Assembly (NCBI GenBank): GCA_965222995.1
Contig: OZ244977.1
Location: forward strand, 1,798,001-1,862,000
Source: SB11 sp965222995
Lineage (GTDB): Bacteria > Bacteroidota > Bacteroidia > UBA8524
DNA: 64,000 bases
Reading direction: 5' to 3'
Made by a program: the position numbers and the translations under genes. A model generated the notes under the pieces. The model worked only from the letters and a program-made list of their open reading frames with translations. It was not told the origin of the DNA and made no database searches. This document shows positions 15,707 to 24,105 of the stretch, one piece after another (positions within the stretch are counted from its first letter, which is position 1; the number at the start of each line of letters is the position of its first letter).

Positions 15707-17217
15707 TGTTTTCTTTTTGCTTCAATAATATTTACAAAATCTATTTCACCACTTATATTTCTAAACTCAAAAGCTGTATCATACGCTTCAAACTCTTCAA
15801 TAGCTTTACCTTCAAAGGCAGTAATAATATAATATTTATCCAGTTTGGGTATAGTATCAGTATAAGGCTGCCATTCAATTCCATGGATAGGTAAATACCC
15901 GTGCATAGCATATTTATCTACTTCATGTAAAAATACCTGTGTACCCTCTTTATAATACTCTGCCTTAAAATTCTTGAGATTTTCATGAGGGTTATACATG
16001 GCTAAATAGTAGCTGTAATGAATATTTTGAGTTTTTATTTCTTTATTAATCGTGTAGTATGGAAGAAGGTATTTTTCAAACGCTCTATTAGTGGTTACCC
16101 TAAGTAAGAAAAAGATAAGCAGTGTTGAAAATAGTATTTGTAAGAAGATATTAAGTTTAGATTTTATTTGTTTAAACCCTTGCCCGACAATAATTGAAAC
16201 TCCAACTGCAAATACAGGTATGAGCCACAAAAAAGTTCTATCAAAGGGTTTCCCACCTCTAACAAAGCTTATTAAAAAAGGAAGTATAAGAATCAGCACA
16301 AATACCAATACCCAAGCCCAAGTCCTCCTATCCTTTTGTATCAATAAAAGCCCTATACCTAATAGTATATAAAACACCCAATCCCAAGTATATAAACGAC
16401 TATAAAAAGTGATTGCTTCTCCCCAAATCTCCCACCTGAACAAGCCGTCAGATTTTACATACTCATTGTTCACCACTTGGCTACCAACAGGTAAATATAA
16501 GAGTACACCTATACCAATACCCAACAATAACCATTGTATCAGCTTAGCTGCATTAAACTGCAAAGCAACCTGAAAATGATATTTATACCATTGGTTCAAA
16601 AAAACAGTTCCCAAAATTATCAATGCACTAAGTATGGTATACAGATTTGAGGGAATGGTATACAACAACAAAGCCGTGAGTATCGTAATTATTATACCGT
16701 TTTGCTTCTTAGGTTCTTTATAAAAACTAAGGGCATAAAATAGCAACATACTACACAACATTATGCTTAACCCATAGCCTCTTATTTGTACGGCAAAATT
16801 GTAAAATGGGATGGTAGTCAGCAAAACTGCAATTGCCAACAAGCCATGAAGTTTACCAAACACTCTTCCCGCTCTATAAACAAAAAACATAGTTATAGCA
16901 GTAAAAAGTAGTGGTAAGCTTCTTACAACAAATATATTATCGGCTGCATCGGCAAATGAGGTAATACCCCACAGTTTCAGCCATATATTCATTAATATGC
17001 TAAAGAAAATATGGTTGTTAGGTACTGAATAGTCGGTAATTGTTTTTTGTAAAGGGACAAGAATAAACTCCTCTAAGCTAAGTACTTCATCATACCAAAA
17101 ATCAATAAACAATAGCGGTTTTAGTAAATAGATAAAAAAACCACAACACAAAACACTAATTATGGTTCGTAAATGCTTACCCAGATTTATAATGTTATTA
17201 TTTTGAGATGTTTCCAA
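15703..17217 (-). CDS. GT39/ArnT-like membrane glycosyltransferase
   Basis: This is a 504-residue polytopic protein with about 11 membrane segments and the GT-C hallmarks of the ArnT/PMT (glycosyltransferase 39) group: a first large periplasmic loop with the acidic pair WYDEVLS (about residues 38-44) and the conserved Q-I-R-G-Y-G-L after the fourth segment. Such enzymes move a sugar from a polyprenyl-phosphate donor to lipid, glycan or protein acceptors on the periplasmic side. The acceptor cannot be told here. A soluble C-terminal domain (about residues 385-504) is unusually short for ArnT. It is transcribed alone. Confidence 0.8.
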   Translation of the reverse strand: METSQNNNIINLGKHLRTIISVLCCGFFIYLLKPLLFIDFWYDEVLSLEEFILVPLQKTITDYSVPNNHIFFSILMNIWLKLWGITSFADAADNIFVVRSLPLLFTAITMFFVYRAGRVFGKLHGLLAIAVLLTTIPFYNFAVQIRGYGLSIMLCSMLLFYALSFYKEPKKQNGIIITILTALLLYTIPSNLYTILSALIILGTVFLNQWYKYHFQVALQFNAAKLIQWLLLGIGIGVLLYLPVGSQVVNNEYVKSDGLFRWEIWGEAITFYSRLYTWDWVFYILLGIGLLLIQKDRRTWAWVLVFVLILILPFLISFVRGGKPFDRTFLWLIPVFAVGVSIIVGQGFKQIKSKLNIFLQILFSTLLIFFLLRVTTNRAFEKYLLPYYTINKEIKTQNIHYSYYLAMYNPHENLKNFKAEYYKEGTQVFLHEVDKYAMHGYLPIHGIEWQPYTDTIPKLDKYYIITAFEGKAIEEFEAYDTAFEFRNISGEIDFVNIIEAKRKQ

Positions 17218-17274
17218 GTTTCAACCAAAATAACACCCTTATACTGGCACTAAAAAGATATTTTTGAAAAAATT

Positions 17275-17838
17275 ATGAAGCCTGCAAACGAAGAGAACCC
17301 TTGGGAAATACTTTCATCAGAAATTGTACACCAAACACCGTGGGTGCGTATTAACCACCACAAAGTAATAAACCCCGGAGGTAGCGAGAGCGTATATTCT
17401 GTAACTGAATTTAAAAACCTTGCCATTGGTATCTTGCCTTTTGATGATGAATATAATACTTGGATTGTTGGGCAATACAGGTTCCCGATAAATACCTACA
17501 GTTGGGAAATACCCGAAGGTGGTGGAGATCCTAATATATCACCCATAGAAAGTGCTAAACGTGAGTTGGAAGAAGAATGTGGTTTGGTAGCTGATGAATG
17601 GCAAGAGTTACTGATAAGCCATACTAGCAATAGTGCTACAAATGAAATAGCATATATATATGTAGCTAAAGGGCTAACACACACTGCCCCTAACCCCGAT
17701 GAAGATGAAAGATTGGAAATAAGAAAGCTGCCTTTTACTGAACTATACCGCATGGTGATGGACAATGAAATAACTGACAGTTTAACAGTTATGGCAGTTT
17801 TAAAAGCCAAAATACTGATGGATAAAGGAGTTCTTTAA
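17275..17838 (+). CDS. NUDIX hydrolase, ADP-ribose pyrophosphatase-like
   Basis: This is a 187-residue NUDIX hydrolase. The box reads E-G-G-G-D-P-N-I-S-P-I-E-S-A-K-R-E-L-E-E-E-C-G, so the metal-binding R-E-x-x-E-E-x-G core is kept, but the glutamate normally seven residues before it (G-x5-E) is isoleucine. The upstream strand VGQYRFPINTYSWEIPEG is typical of ADP-sugar/ADP-ribose pyrophosphatases (NudF-like). It would hydrolyse a nucleoside diphosphate linked to another group; the substrate is not determinable. Long N-terminal strand PWEILSSEIVHQTPWVRINHHKV fits that subfamily. It is transcribed alone, with pirin 93 bases downstream on the same strand. Confidence 0.85.
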   Translation: MKPANEENPWEILSSEIVHQTPWVRINHHKVINPGGSESVYSVTEFKNLAIGILPFDDEYNTWIVGQYRFPINTYSWEIPEGGGDPNISPIESAKRELEEECGLVADEWQELLISHTSNSATNEIAYIYVAKGLTHTAPNPDEDERLEIRKLPFTELYRMVMDNEITDSLTVMAVLKAKILMDKGVL

Positions 17839-17931
17839 TATTTACCATCACCGTTTATTTGTGGTAATTACAAAAACTTACACTTGGCTCAACATTTGTA
17901 TATACAAATAAAAATTTAGAAAGGTAATACC

Positions 17932-18801
17932 ATGAGTCGCAAAGTAATTAAAACCCATACTGCTACCAGAGAGCAAGTGGGAGAAAACTTTTTCGTAAAC
18001 CGCCCGCTACCCCATCCTACACTAAAGCATTTTGACCCATTCTTGTTGTTAGACCAAATGGGACCGGCCGAACAACAACCAAGCACAAAACAAAAGGGTA
18101 CGGATGCACACCCGCACAGAGGGTTTATAACGCTTTCATACATCCTTCAAGGTGAAATTGAGCATAAAGACAGTTTAGGGAATTTCGGTTTAGCCAAATC
18201 AGGCGGTATGCAATATATGATTGCAGGGAGCGGTATTGTACACTCAGAAAAACAGAGTAAAGCGTTTTCAAGCCACGGCGGTACATTACACGGTTTTCAG
18301 TTATGGATTAATCTTCCCGCTAAATATAAAGATGAACAACCTGCTTATTTTAACCTGAACGACCACGAAATACCCCGTTTTACTTTTAATAATGGTGCAT
18401 ATGTGAAAGTACTTGCGGGTGCTTACGATGAAATAGTTTCACCTGTAAAAACTTATAGTCCATTATTTGTTTACCATGTTCACTTACCTGAAAAAGCTGA
18501 GGTTGAACTAACAGTTCCTATTAACTATAACATATTTTCTTACGTACCCGACCGAGAGGTACAACTAGGCTGTGAAAAAACATTGGTAGCAGGGAAACAA
18601 TTTGCCGCTTTTGATGGAGATAGTCCATCACTTAAAATAGCCAACCCGGGTTCTATGCCTAAAGATATAATGCTATATGGCGGGATACCCATTGAAGAAC
18701 CTATAGTTCCTTATGGTCCTTTTGTAATGAATAGCTTTAAAGAAATACAAACTGCTATTTACGATTATGAAGCAGGGAAATACGGTACTATAGACTTTTG
18801 A
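17932..18801 (+). CDS. Pirin family protein
   Basis: This is a 289-residue bicupin of the pirin family. The N-terminal cupin has the metal ligands in DAHPHRGF (about residues 57-64) and GSGIVHSE (about 100-107), the positions of the two histidines, third histidine and glutamate of characterised pirins. The C-terminal cupin is degenerate and ends M-L-Y-G-G-x-P-I-x-E-P-I. Bacterial pirins such as YhhW act as quercetin dioxygenases in vitro, while in vivo roles are varied and often redox- or stress-related. The ATG follows AAAGGTAATACC, a weak ribosome-binding site. A likely promoter for rseP lies just past its stop. Confidence 0.9.
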   Translation: MSRKVIKTHTATREQVGENFFVNRPLPHPTLKHFDPFLLLDQMGPAEQQPSTKQKGTDAHPHRGFITLSYILQGEIEHKDSLGNFGLAKSGGMQYMIAGSGIVHSEKQSKAFSSHGGTLHGFQLWINLPAKYKDEQPAYFNLNDHEIPRFTFNNGAYVKVLAGAYDEIVSPVKTYSPLFVYHVHLPEKAEVELTVPINYNIFSYVPDREVQLGCEKTLVAGKQFAAFDGDSPSLKIANPGSMPKDIMLYGGIPIEEPIVPYGPFVMNSFKEIQTAIYDYEAGKYGTIDF

Positions 18802-18833
18802 TAGTTTGTCTCCATCCACTTGCCGAAAAAAAC

Positions 18834-18841
18834 TACCTTTG
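18834..18841 (+). promoter_or_regulatory. -7 element for rseP-hscB
   Basis: TACCTTTG is an exact TAnnTTTG, 45 bases before the ATG at 18887. The nearest TTTG (18805-18808) is too far for a standard -33, so only the -7 is assigned. Confidence 0.5.
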
Positions 18842-18886
18842 CGGCTCGAAAATTGTAGAATTACGCAAAAAATAAATAAAGAATAG

Positions 18887-20203
18887 ATGGATGGATTGAT
18901 AATGGCAGGGCAATTGATTTTATCGCTTGCCATTTTGGTTACACTACACGAGATGGGTCACTTTTTAGCTGCCCGAGCCTTTGGGATAAAGGTGGAGAAG
19001 TTTTACCTGTTTTTTGATGCGTGGGGAATAAAGCTCTTCAGTTTCAAAAAAGGAGATACTGAATATGGTATTGGCTGGCTGCCGCTTGGGGGCTATGTGA
19101 AAATTGCAGGTATGATTGATGAATCGCTAGATACCGAACAATTGCAAAAAGAACCTGAAGAATGGGAATTTAGAGCAAAACCGGCTTGGCAACGCTTAAT
19201 AGTAATGCTAGGGGGTGTAACTGTTAATGCTATTTTAGGTATTATAATTTTCACATTCCTAACTTTTGCTTACGGTAAAACTTATTTACCCGTTGAAAAT
19301 ATGACCCACGGTATAAAAGCCGGTGGTTTTGGCAAACAAATGGGGTTTAGAGACGGAGACAAAATCATCTCTGTAAACGGGCAAAAAATAGTAAACTTTG
19401 AAGATGCTACTGACCCTAATAAATTTTTAAGTGATAGCTTAGTATACAAACTTGAGCGAGATAATGAAATAATTACCCTTAGGCTGCCTGATGGGTTGAT
19501 AGACAGTATGGCAGACCACAAAGGAGGTTTTATTAGAGAACGTTTTAAGTTTAGTGTAGATAGTGTCCAGAAAAATGCAAATAACAAAGTTCCGCCACTT
19601 AAAAAAGGAGATATAATTTTAAGTGTTAATGATACAGCAACACCATATTTTCATGATTTTAAAGAGCGACTGACTAATGCAAAAAGCAAGGATATTCCAT
19701 TAACTGTTTTAAGAAACAATGATACGGTAGCATTAACAGCGAATGTTGATGATAATGGTGCCTTAGGGTTTATACAAAAACCCGATTTAGAGTACGAAAC
19801 AGAATATTTTAGCTTTGGTGAGAGCTGGGGTGAAGGATATAACGAAGCAGTGAGGAACCTTGTTGTAAATGTGAAGTTTTTCGGTAAGGTTTTTTCAGGG
19901 CAAGCCAATGCCTCAAAATCATTAGCAGGCCCTATAGGTATAGCCACCCAGTTTGGTGGTGATTGGAATTGGCAACGCTTCTGGACTTTAACAGGCTTAC
20001 TTTCTGTTATTCTGGCTTTTATGAACTTACTACCTATCCCTGCACTAGATGGCGGACACGTAGTATTTTTGCTATATGAAATGATTGTGGGTCGTCCATT
20101 ACCTGAAAAATTCTTGCACGTGATGCAGGTAATAGGCATGGTTATTCTACTTGCTTTTATGGTGTTTATTTTCGGTAACGATATTTTCAAACTGTTTAAG
20201 TAG
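18887..20203 (+). CDS. rseP: RIP metalloprotease RseP
   Basis: This is a 438-residue site-2 protease. The first membrane segment holds the zinc-binding HEMGH (about residues 21-25), and the last pair carries NLLPIPALDGGH with the third ligand Asp. Between them are two PDZ-like domains, one beginning near KQMGFRDGDKIISVNGQK and one near LKKGDIILSVND. RseP cuts membrane-spanning substrates after a first cleavage, classically anti-sigma factors and signal peptides, at the inner membrane. Segments around residues 1-20, 100-125, 370-390 and 415-435 should span the membrane. It precedes hscB with only two bases between, so the two are co-transcribed. Confidence 0.93.
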   Translation: MDGLIMAGQLILSLAILVTLHEMGHFLAARAFGIKVEKFYLFFDAWGIKLFSFKKGDTEYGIGWLPLGGYVKIAGMIDESLDTEQLQKEPEEWEFRAKPAWQRLIVMLGGVTVNAILGIIIFTFLTFAYGKTYLPVENMTHGIKAGGFGKQMGFRDGDKIISVNGQKIVNFEDATDPNKFLSDSLVYKLERDNEIITLRLPDGLIDSMADHKGGFIRERFKFSVDSVQKNANNKVPPLKKGDIILSVNDTATPYFHDFKERLTNAKSKDIPLTVLRNNDTVALTANVDDNGALGFIQKPDLEYETEYFSFGESWGEGYNEAVRNLVVNVKFFGKVFSGQANASKSLAGPIGIATQFGGDWNWQRFWTLTGLLSVILAFMNLLPIPALDGGHVVFLLYEMIVGRPLPEKFLHVMQVIGMVILLAFMVFIFGNDIFKLFK

Positions 20204-20205
20204 CC

Positions 20206-20748
20206 TTGGATACTGATAATTACTTCAGCTTTTTTGATTTGCCCATCACTTTTGGACTGGATGAGAAATTGCTAAAGGAAAAATATTACGAAAACACCAG
20301 AAAGTACCACCCCGACCAGTTTGGACAGGAAAACGAAAGTAAACAAGCCGAAATGCTTGAACTTACTTCATTAAACAACAGCGCTTATAAAACACTGAAA
20401 AAGTTTGATAAGCGAGTGCACTATATACTTGATTTAAACGGGTTGGTAACCGAAGGCGATAAACATTCTCTATCCCCAGCCTTTTTAGGCGAAATGATGG
20501 ACATTAATGAAGCATTAATGGAGCTGGAGTTTGAGCCTGATACTGTGAAGCTAAAACAGACTGAACAAGAGGTAAGCGAAAGGGAAAACCAGATAACGGC
20601 ACTATTACGAGAACTAGGCAGCAAGTACGATTCTTCAACTTCTGATGAGGAAAAAAAAGAACTGCTAGGGCTTGTAAAAGAGACATACCATAAGAGCAAA
20701 TATATTTTGCGCCTAAAAGAAAGTTTGCATAAGTTTGCAGCCCTTTAA
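20206..20748 (+). CDS. hscB: Fe-S cluster co-chaperone HscB
   Basis: This is a 180-residue Hsc20 protein. Its N-terminal J domain carries the HPD motif (residues 35-37), which stimulates the ATPase of an Hsp70 partner, and its C-terminal three-helix bundle (about residues 85-175) binds the scaffold IscU. It delivers Fe-S clusters from IscU to acceptors together with HscA. The start is TTG at 20206, two bases after the rseP stop; no ATG precedes the J domain in frame, so TTG is required. HscA and IscU are not in this window. tRNA-Leu follows 13 bases after the stop. Confidence 0.88.
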   Translation: MDTDNYFSFFDLPITFGLDEKLLKEKYYENTRKYHPDQFGQENESKQAEMLELTSLNNSAYKTLKKFDKRVHYILDLNGLVTEGDKHSLSPAFLGEMMDINEALMELEFEPDTVKLKQTEQEVSERENQITALLRELGSKYDSSTSDEEKKELLGLVKETYHKSKYILRLKESLHKFAAL

Positions 20749-20761
20749 AACTTAAAGGAAT

Positions 20762-20845
20762 GCCCAGGTGGCGGAATTGGTAGACGCGCTGGTCTCAAAC
20801 ACCAGTGAGGTTAAACTCGTACCGGTTCGACCCCGGTCCTGGGCA
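20762..20845 (+). tRNA. tRNA-Leu (anticodon CAA)
   Basis: A complete class II cloverleaf: acceptor arms GCCCAGG (20762-20768) and CCTGGGC (20838-20844) with discriminator A; anticodon stem CTGGT/ACCAG around loop CTCAAAC, giving anticodon CAA; long variable arm TGAGGTTAAACTCGT; T-arm ACCGG-TTCGACC-CCGGT. The 3' CCA is not encoded. CAA reads UUG leucine codons. It lies right after hscB and before a strong hairpin, so it may be expressed from the rseP-hscB transcript or from its own promoter. Confidence 0.97.
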
Positions 20846-20847
20846 CA

Positions 20848-20883
20848 AAAAAAGCCTTTCAGAAGTCTGAAAGGCTTTTTAGT
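20848..20883. terminator. Bidirectional terminator after tRNA-Leu
   Basis: Arms GCCTTTCAGA (20854-20863) and TCTGAAAGGC (20866-20875) with A-rich left and T5 right flanks. It closes the tRNA unit on the plus strand and the thioredoxin gene (stop at 20893) on the minus strand. Confidence 0.9.
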
Positions 20884-20892
20884 TTTTTTAAG

Positions 20893-21396
20893 CTACTTCT
20901 TGTTTGCCAGTATGGCATTAGCAGTACTTATAAATTTTTCTTCTTCTTTGCCGGGTGTAGCCCCTCTTGGATAGCCGCATTTACCTTTGGCTGTAATAGT
21001 ATACTTTTCTCCCACAGAATCTTTAGCCATAGTAAATAGCCAAATGGTAGGATAAGCTGTTACCCTAAATGCTTGCTGCAATTCAGCATTTTGTTTCACT
21101 TGGGCAGGTGATAATTGTTTCCTTCTCGGAAAATCCAGTTCCAGCAATACAACGTTTTTATTTGCCCACGCTATAAAGGCCGGTTTCACAAAAACATCAC
21201 GTTGAAGCTTCTTGCACCAACCACACCAATCACTACCTGTGAAAAAAGCAAAAATAGGTTTCTTTTCTGCTGTAGATACATCGTTAGCCTGTTTCAGGTC
21301 TGTATGCCATACTAAGCCTTTATTTTGATTATTGTGTTGTGCAATTGTATTTAGGCTTAAAAGCAATGTAAATGCTACAATTATTAGTCTCGTCAT
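20893..21396 (-). CDS. Periplasmic thioredoxin-family protein
   Basis: This is a 167-residue protein with a signal peptide (residues 1-20) and a thioredoxin domain. The active site reads WCGWC, giving the CxxC pair Cys58 and Cys61, and the cis-proline loop reads T-A-Y-P-T-I-W. The CGWC site and short length match the thioredoxin_7/DsbD-gamma-like domains of periplasmic reductases. It is likely a disulfide oxidoreductase or reductant carrier in the periplasm. The next gene on the same strand (21438-22151) also has a CxxC fold plus a T9SS tail, but the 42-base gap has no strong hairpin, so both may be one unit. Confidence 0.85.
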   Translation of the reverse strand: MTRLIIVAFTLLLSLNTIAQHNNQNKGLVWHTDLKQANDVSTAEKKPIFAFFTGSDWCGWCKKLQRDVFVKPAFIAWANKNVVLLELDFPRRKQLSPAQVKQNAELQQAFRVTAYPTIWLFTMAKDSVGEKYTITAKGKCGYPRGATPGKEEEKFISTANAILANKK

Positions 21397-21437
21397 ATTA
21401 ATGTTTAAGCAATCTCCCTTTTTAGATTAACTATTTT

Positions 21438-22151
21438 TTATTCTTTAGTAAATTTGGAGTAGAATACATTTCCTCTCTTATCTATTAGTTGCAAAAAGTA
21501 TACCCCTGCTTTATATTCAGAAATATTTATACTTCTATTATCTAAACTAGCTGTAGTACTCTTACCTAATACATCTGTAATGGTTGCAGCAACAATACTT
21601 ACATCTACTTCTATGTTAATAATAGAAGTAGCAGGATTTGGATAAACCTTTATTTGTGTTGCTTTAGGTTGTATTATACCGGCTATTATATCGTTCAATT
21701 CATTAGCTTTTTTAATGGCTGAAGCGGCATCGAAACTCTTATAGTATACTTTAAAGTCTTTTGGGTTTATTACCAAAAATTCAGCGTTATAGGTCTTCTC
21801 CCAATACTTGTTAGAATCTAAAAAGGTAAAAATATCCTCATATCCAAAATCAGTTTTCCAATCAGCAACTCCTGTGCAAGTACCTGTGCCGTTAATTTTA
21901 TTTAATGCCCCCCATACTCTAATCGTGTTTTTATGGTTTGTAGCAAATGTATCCACCGACGGCGCACCTGCTCTACACCCCCCACAGTCCAGTCCTTGCA
22001 TACATATCATTAGTATTTTATTGGATTTTAAAACATCGAACACATTTTCGCTTTCGTTATCACAAGTGTATTGAGTACGGTCGGCTACAAGTTGTGCCTC
22101 ACTTGTAAAACTTATAAAACCAAAAAGTATTAAGGCTATATATTTTTTCAT
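21438..22151 (-). CDS. Thioredoxin-fold protein with T9SS sorting domain
   Basis: This is a 237-residue protein: signal peptide (residues 1-20), a TlpA-like region with a CGGC pair at Cys56 and Cys59, and a T9SS type A domain from about residue 168 (IKVYPNPATSIINIEV then ISEYKAGVYFLQLIDKRGN). So a probable redox or metal-binding domain is exported to the cell surface or medium by type IX secretion. The region around the pair is short of the full thioredoxin fold, so a metal-binding rather than enzymatic role is possible. It lies just upstream of the periplasmic thioredoxin gene, same strand, and after a non-coding gap of 110 bases from the DUF4625 gene. Confidence 0.75.
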   Translation of the reverse strand: MKKYIALILFGFISFTSEAQLVADRTQYTCDNESENVFDVLKSNKILMICMQGLDCGGCRAGAPSVDTFATNHKNTIRVWGALNKINGTGTCTGVADWKTDFGYEDIFTFLDSNKYWEKTYNAEFLVINPKDFKVYYKSFDAASAIKKANELNDIIAGIIQPKATQIKVYPNPATSIINIEVDVSIVAATITDVLGKSTTASLDNRSINISEYKAGVYFLQLIDKRGNVFYSKFTKE

Positions 22152-22261
22152 ATTAATGTAAAGTTAAACTATTTAGCACAAAAAAGGCGATTCCGTATTA
22201 AAGAACCGCCTTATCCTTATGATAATTATATAATCTAACCTCTTACCTATATAATTCTAAA

Positions 22262-22693
22262 TTATGGATGACAGTGGAAATCAACAGTCTGTACACGCTC
22301 AGTTCCTTCATGGTCAATATATGCAATTATTTGTAGTTGCATATCGCTGTGGTGCGTAACATTATTTACCCAAGTTTCACTAATTGTATACGATTTAGCA
22401 TGCATGTGTCTATGTTCTGACTTAAATACCTCGGTATCGTTCATGCTTTTGTTAATTATTCGTACTGCGTACCCATGTAATTCTTTGTCATCACTTATTT
22501 CCGCTTCTATTTTAACGGTAGCACCGCTATGGAATGTTTTCCCTTCCTCGGGCGAGGTAACTTTTGTTGAGAAGTTATCTGTAGGAGTATGGTCAGGATT
22601 ATCATCATCAGATTTATTACATGATGATACAAAAGCGGTTGTTGCAAACAGCAACATAATAGTAACTAGTGTTGTGATTTTATTTCTTTTCAT
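22262..22693 (-). CDS. DUF4625-like lipoprotein
   Basis: This is a 143-residue lipoprotein: the lipobox reads V-S-S-C (Cys25), followed by an acidic stretch (NKSDDDN) that acts as export signal in Bacteroidota. The rest is an immunoglobulin-like beta-sandwich starting KVTSPEEGKTFHSGATVKIEAEISDD and ending in a His-rich tail V-D-F-H-C-H-P, with further histidines in KSEHRHMHAK. This matches the DUF4625 family, often next to metal-related outer-membrane genes. The many histidines suggest metal binding, which is an inference. It is in an operon with the beta-barrel gene 27 bases upstream. Confidence 0.8.
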   Translation of the reverse strand: MKRNKITTLVTIMLLFATTAFVSSCNKSDDDNPDHTPTDNFSTKVTSPEEGKTFHSGATVKIEAEISDDKELHGYAVRIINKSMNDTEVFKSEHRHMHAKSYTISETWVNNVTHHSDMQLQIIAYIDHEGTERVQTVDFHCHP

Positions 22694-22719
22694 GATTTTA
22701 GTGATTTTTAAAATTTGTT

Positions 22720-23619
22720 TTATAATAAGTTAAAAGTTAGGGCTGCATTAGGTGTTACAAAGCCTTGCCCCATATTGCTTTGTATAGGATTACGTAAATG
22801 GGCTCCAACTGCCCATTTATAAAAGTATACATCTACTCCCGCATCAAGTTGTAACATAGTACCTCCGGTATAATCTACCTCATACCTCCCGTCTTTATCT
22901 GTTCCATAATGTTCAAATGCTACACCTACTTGCGGTAAAAAAGTTATGTTACGGTAGTTCTTCCAATAAAAAGCCCTACTTGAAGCCAAAAACCTGTCTC
23001 CCAATTCATATCTGTTAGGGTTGGCATTATTAAAAGTATAACGCAACTCGGTATTGATACCGAAAGATTTAAAACGAATTGTATGCAATAGGTTTATGGG
23101 TACATCATAACTTCCTGAACCTGATTGCATATTAATATTCAGTAAATCTCCATTTGCAGATTTATTAAATACTCCTGTAGGTAACTTCATGCCTCCACCT
23201 ACTTGCAAGCTATGTTTCAATGTGCTCTTATTACTGTCTGTTGTGTTGAATACAACATAGTTAGCCAATAGGTTAATATCTCCTAAACCTTCAGTAATGG
23301 TTCTTTGTCCGTCTTCTTCCCTTACAAAATAATTGTAAGGAATTTGAGCAAATACTTGTATTCTTTTATGTGGAACATAACGCCCCCATAAAGTTGTACT
23401 GGTAAAGTACTCTTTTGATATTTTTTGTTCCTCCCCTTCAAATAAGGTAGGATGTGCTGATGTAAATGATGCGTGAGTAGCACGAATACCTATGAAATGT
23501 TTACTAAACCTAGGTAATATGCCCATACTATTCCCCCCAACTGCACATCCACATACATCACATGCTGCAGCACTATATGCCACAAGCAGTAGCCCAAAGG
23601 CTACAAGTGTTTTTTTCAT
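22720..23619 (-). CDS. Outer-membrane beta-barrel with N-terminal CDVCGC motif
   Basis: This is a 299-residue protein with a signal peptide and, right after it, C-D-V-C-G-C (Cys20, Cys23, Cys25), which looks like a small metal site in the mature N-terminus. The rest is an outer-membrane barrel: alternating strands with Gly-rich turns and a C-terminal aromatic strand, T-F-N-L-L. I recognise the layout from Bacteroidota genes that accompany copper- or other metal-linked outer-membrane transporters, but the exact family is not certain. It is the middle of the operon that starts with the gene at 23663 and continues with the DUF4625-like lipoprotein. Confidence 0.75.
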   Translation of the reverse strand: MKKTLVAFGLLLVAYSAAACDVCGCAVGGNSMGILPRFSKHFIGIRATHASFTSAHPTLFEGEEQKISKEYFTSTTLWGRYVPHKRIQVFAQIPYNYFVREEDGQRTITEGLGDINLLANYVVFNTTDSNKSTLKHSLQVGGGMKLPTGVFNKSANGDLLNINMQSGSGSYDVPINLLHTIRFKSFGINTELRYTFNNANPNRYELGDRFLASSRAFYWKNYRNITFLPQVGVAFEHYGTDKDGRYEVDYTGGTMLQLDAGVDVYFYKWAVGAHLRNPIQSNMGQGFVTPNAALTFNLL

Positions 23620-23662
23620 TAATGTGTTTTTGTGGTTTAAACTTTAAGAAAGTGCTTTGTGT

Positions 23663-24043
23663 TTAAACCAATAGCTCGGGCGGGTGGAAAAATGAAATAG
23701 CAAAATCAGGTTTTACCAGCTTATCACTAGTCCTGAAATAAATAAGCTTATCATCGCTATCTTCTTGTAATTTATCTACCGAAGATGGCGTTGTAAAGGA
23801 TGATAGTTCAATTTTTTCAATACTTACTGGTGGTGTAAAAGGTTTTTCTTCACCTTCGGTTGCTTCAAGTTGTTTTACCAGCTGGCAACTCCCTGCACAG
23901 TTTGAATTGGGGTTATTACGGTTTTCACAACTTGTTTGCGCTATATATTCTCGATTTATTTGCCATGAAGCGAATACATACACCTTTAACATTAGCGGCC
24001 ATGCTATGAGAAAGGTTAGTAGTATAGCAAATATTTTTTTCAC
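23663..24043 (-). CDS. Small membrane-anchored cysteine-rich protein, possibly metal-linked
   Basis: This is a 126-residue protein with a hydrophobic N-terminal segment (about residues 3-25) and then three cysteines in C-E-N-R-x6-C-A-G-S-C (Cys39, Cys49, Cys53), a pattern seen in small proteins near metal-responsive loci of Bacteroidota. The tail is acidic and proline-rich and ends H-P-P-E. The start is GTG at 24043, directly after a -7 element, so the message has almost no leader. It is the first gene of an operon with the CDVCGC barrel (43 bases on) and the DUF4625-like lipoprotein. Function is inferred only from the cysteines and company. Confidence 0.65.
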   Translation of the reverse strand: MKKIFAILLTFLIAWPLMLKVYVFASWQINREYIAQTSCENRNNPNSNCAGSCQLVKQLEATEGEEKPFTPPVSIEKIELSSFTTPSSVDKLQEDSDDKLIYFRTSDKLVKPDFAISFFHPPELLV

Positions 24044-24053
24044 TTGTGTTGTG

Positions 24054-24061
24054 CAAAGGTA
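24054..24061 (-). promoter_or_regulatory. -7 element for the cysteine-rich envelope operon
   Basis: The minus strand reads TACCTTTG (exact TAnnTTTG); transcription would start near 24048, only a few bases before the GTG at 24043. A plus-strand TACCTTTC for the opposing gene is back to back with it. Confidence 0.6.
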
Positions 24062-24105
24062 CCACTTTATAGAGGCTTTTAAACTACCTTTCGTTGTATT
24101 TAACT

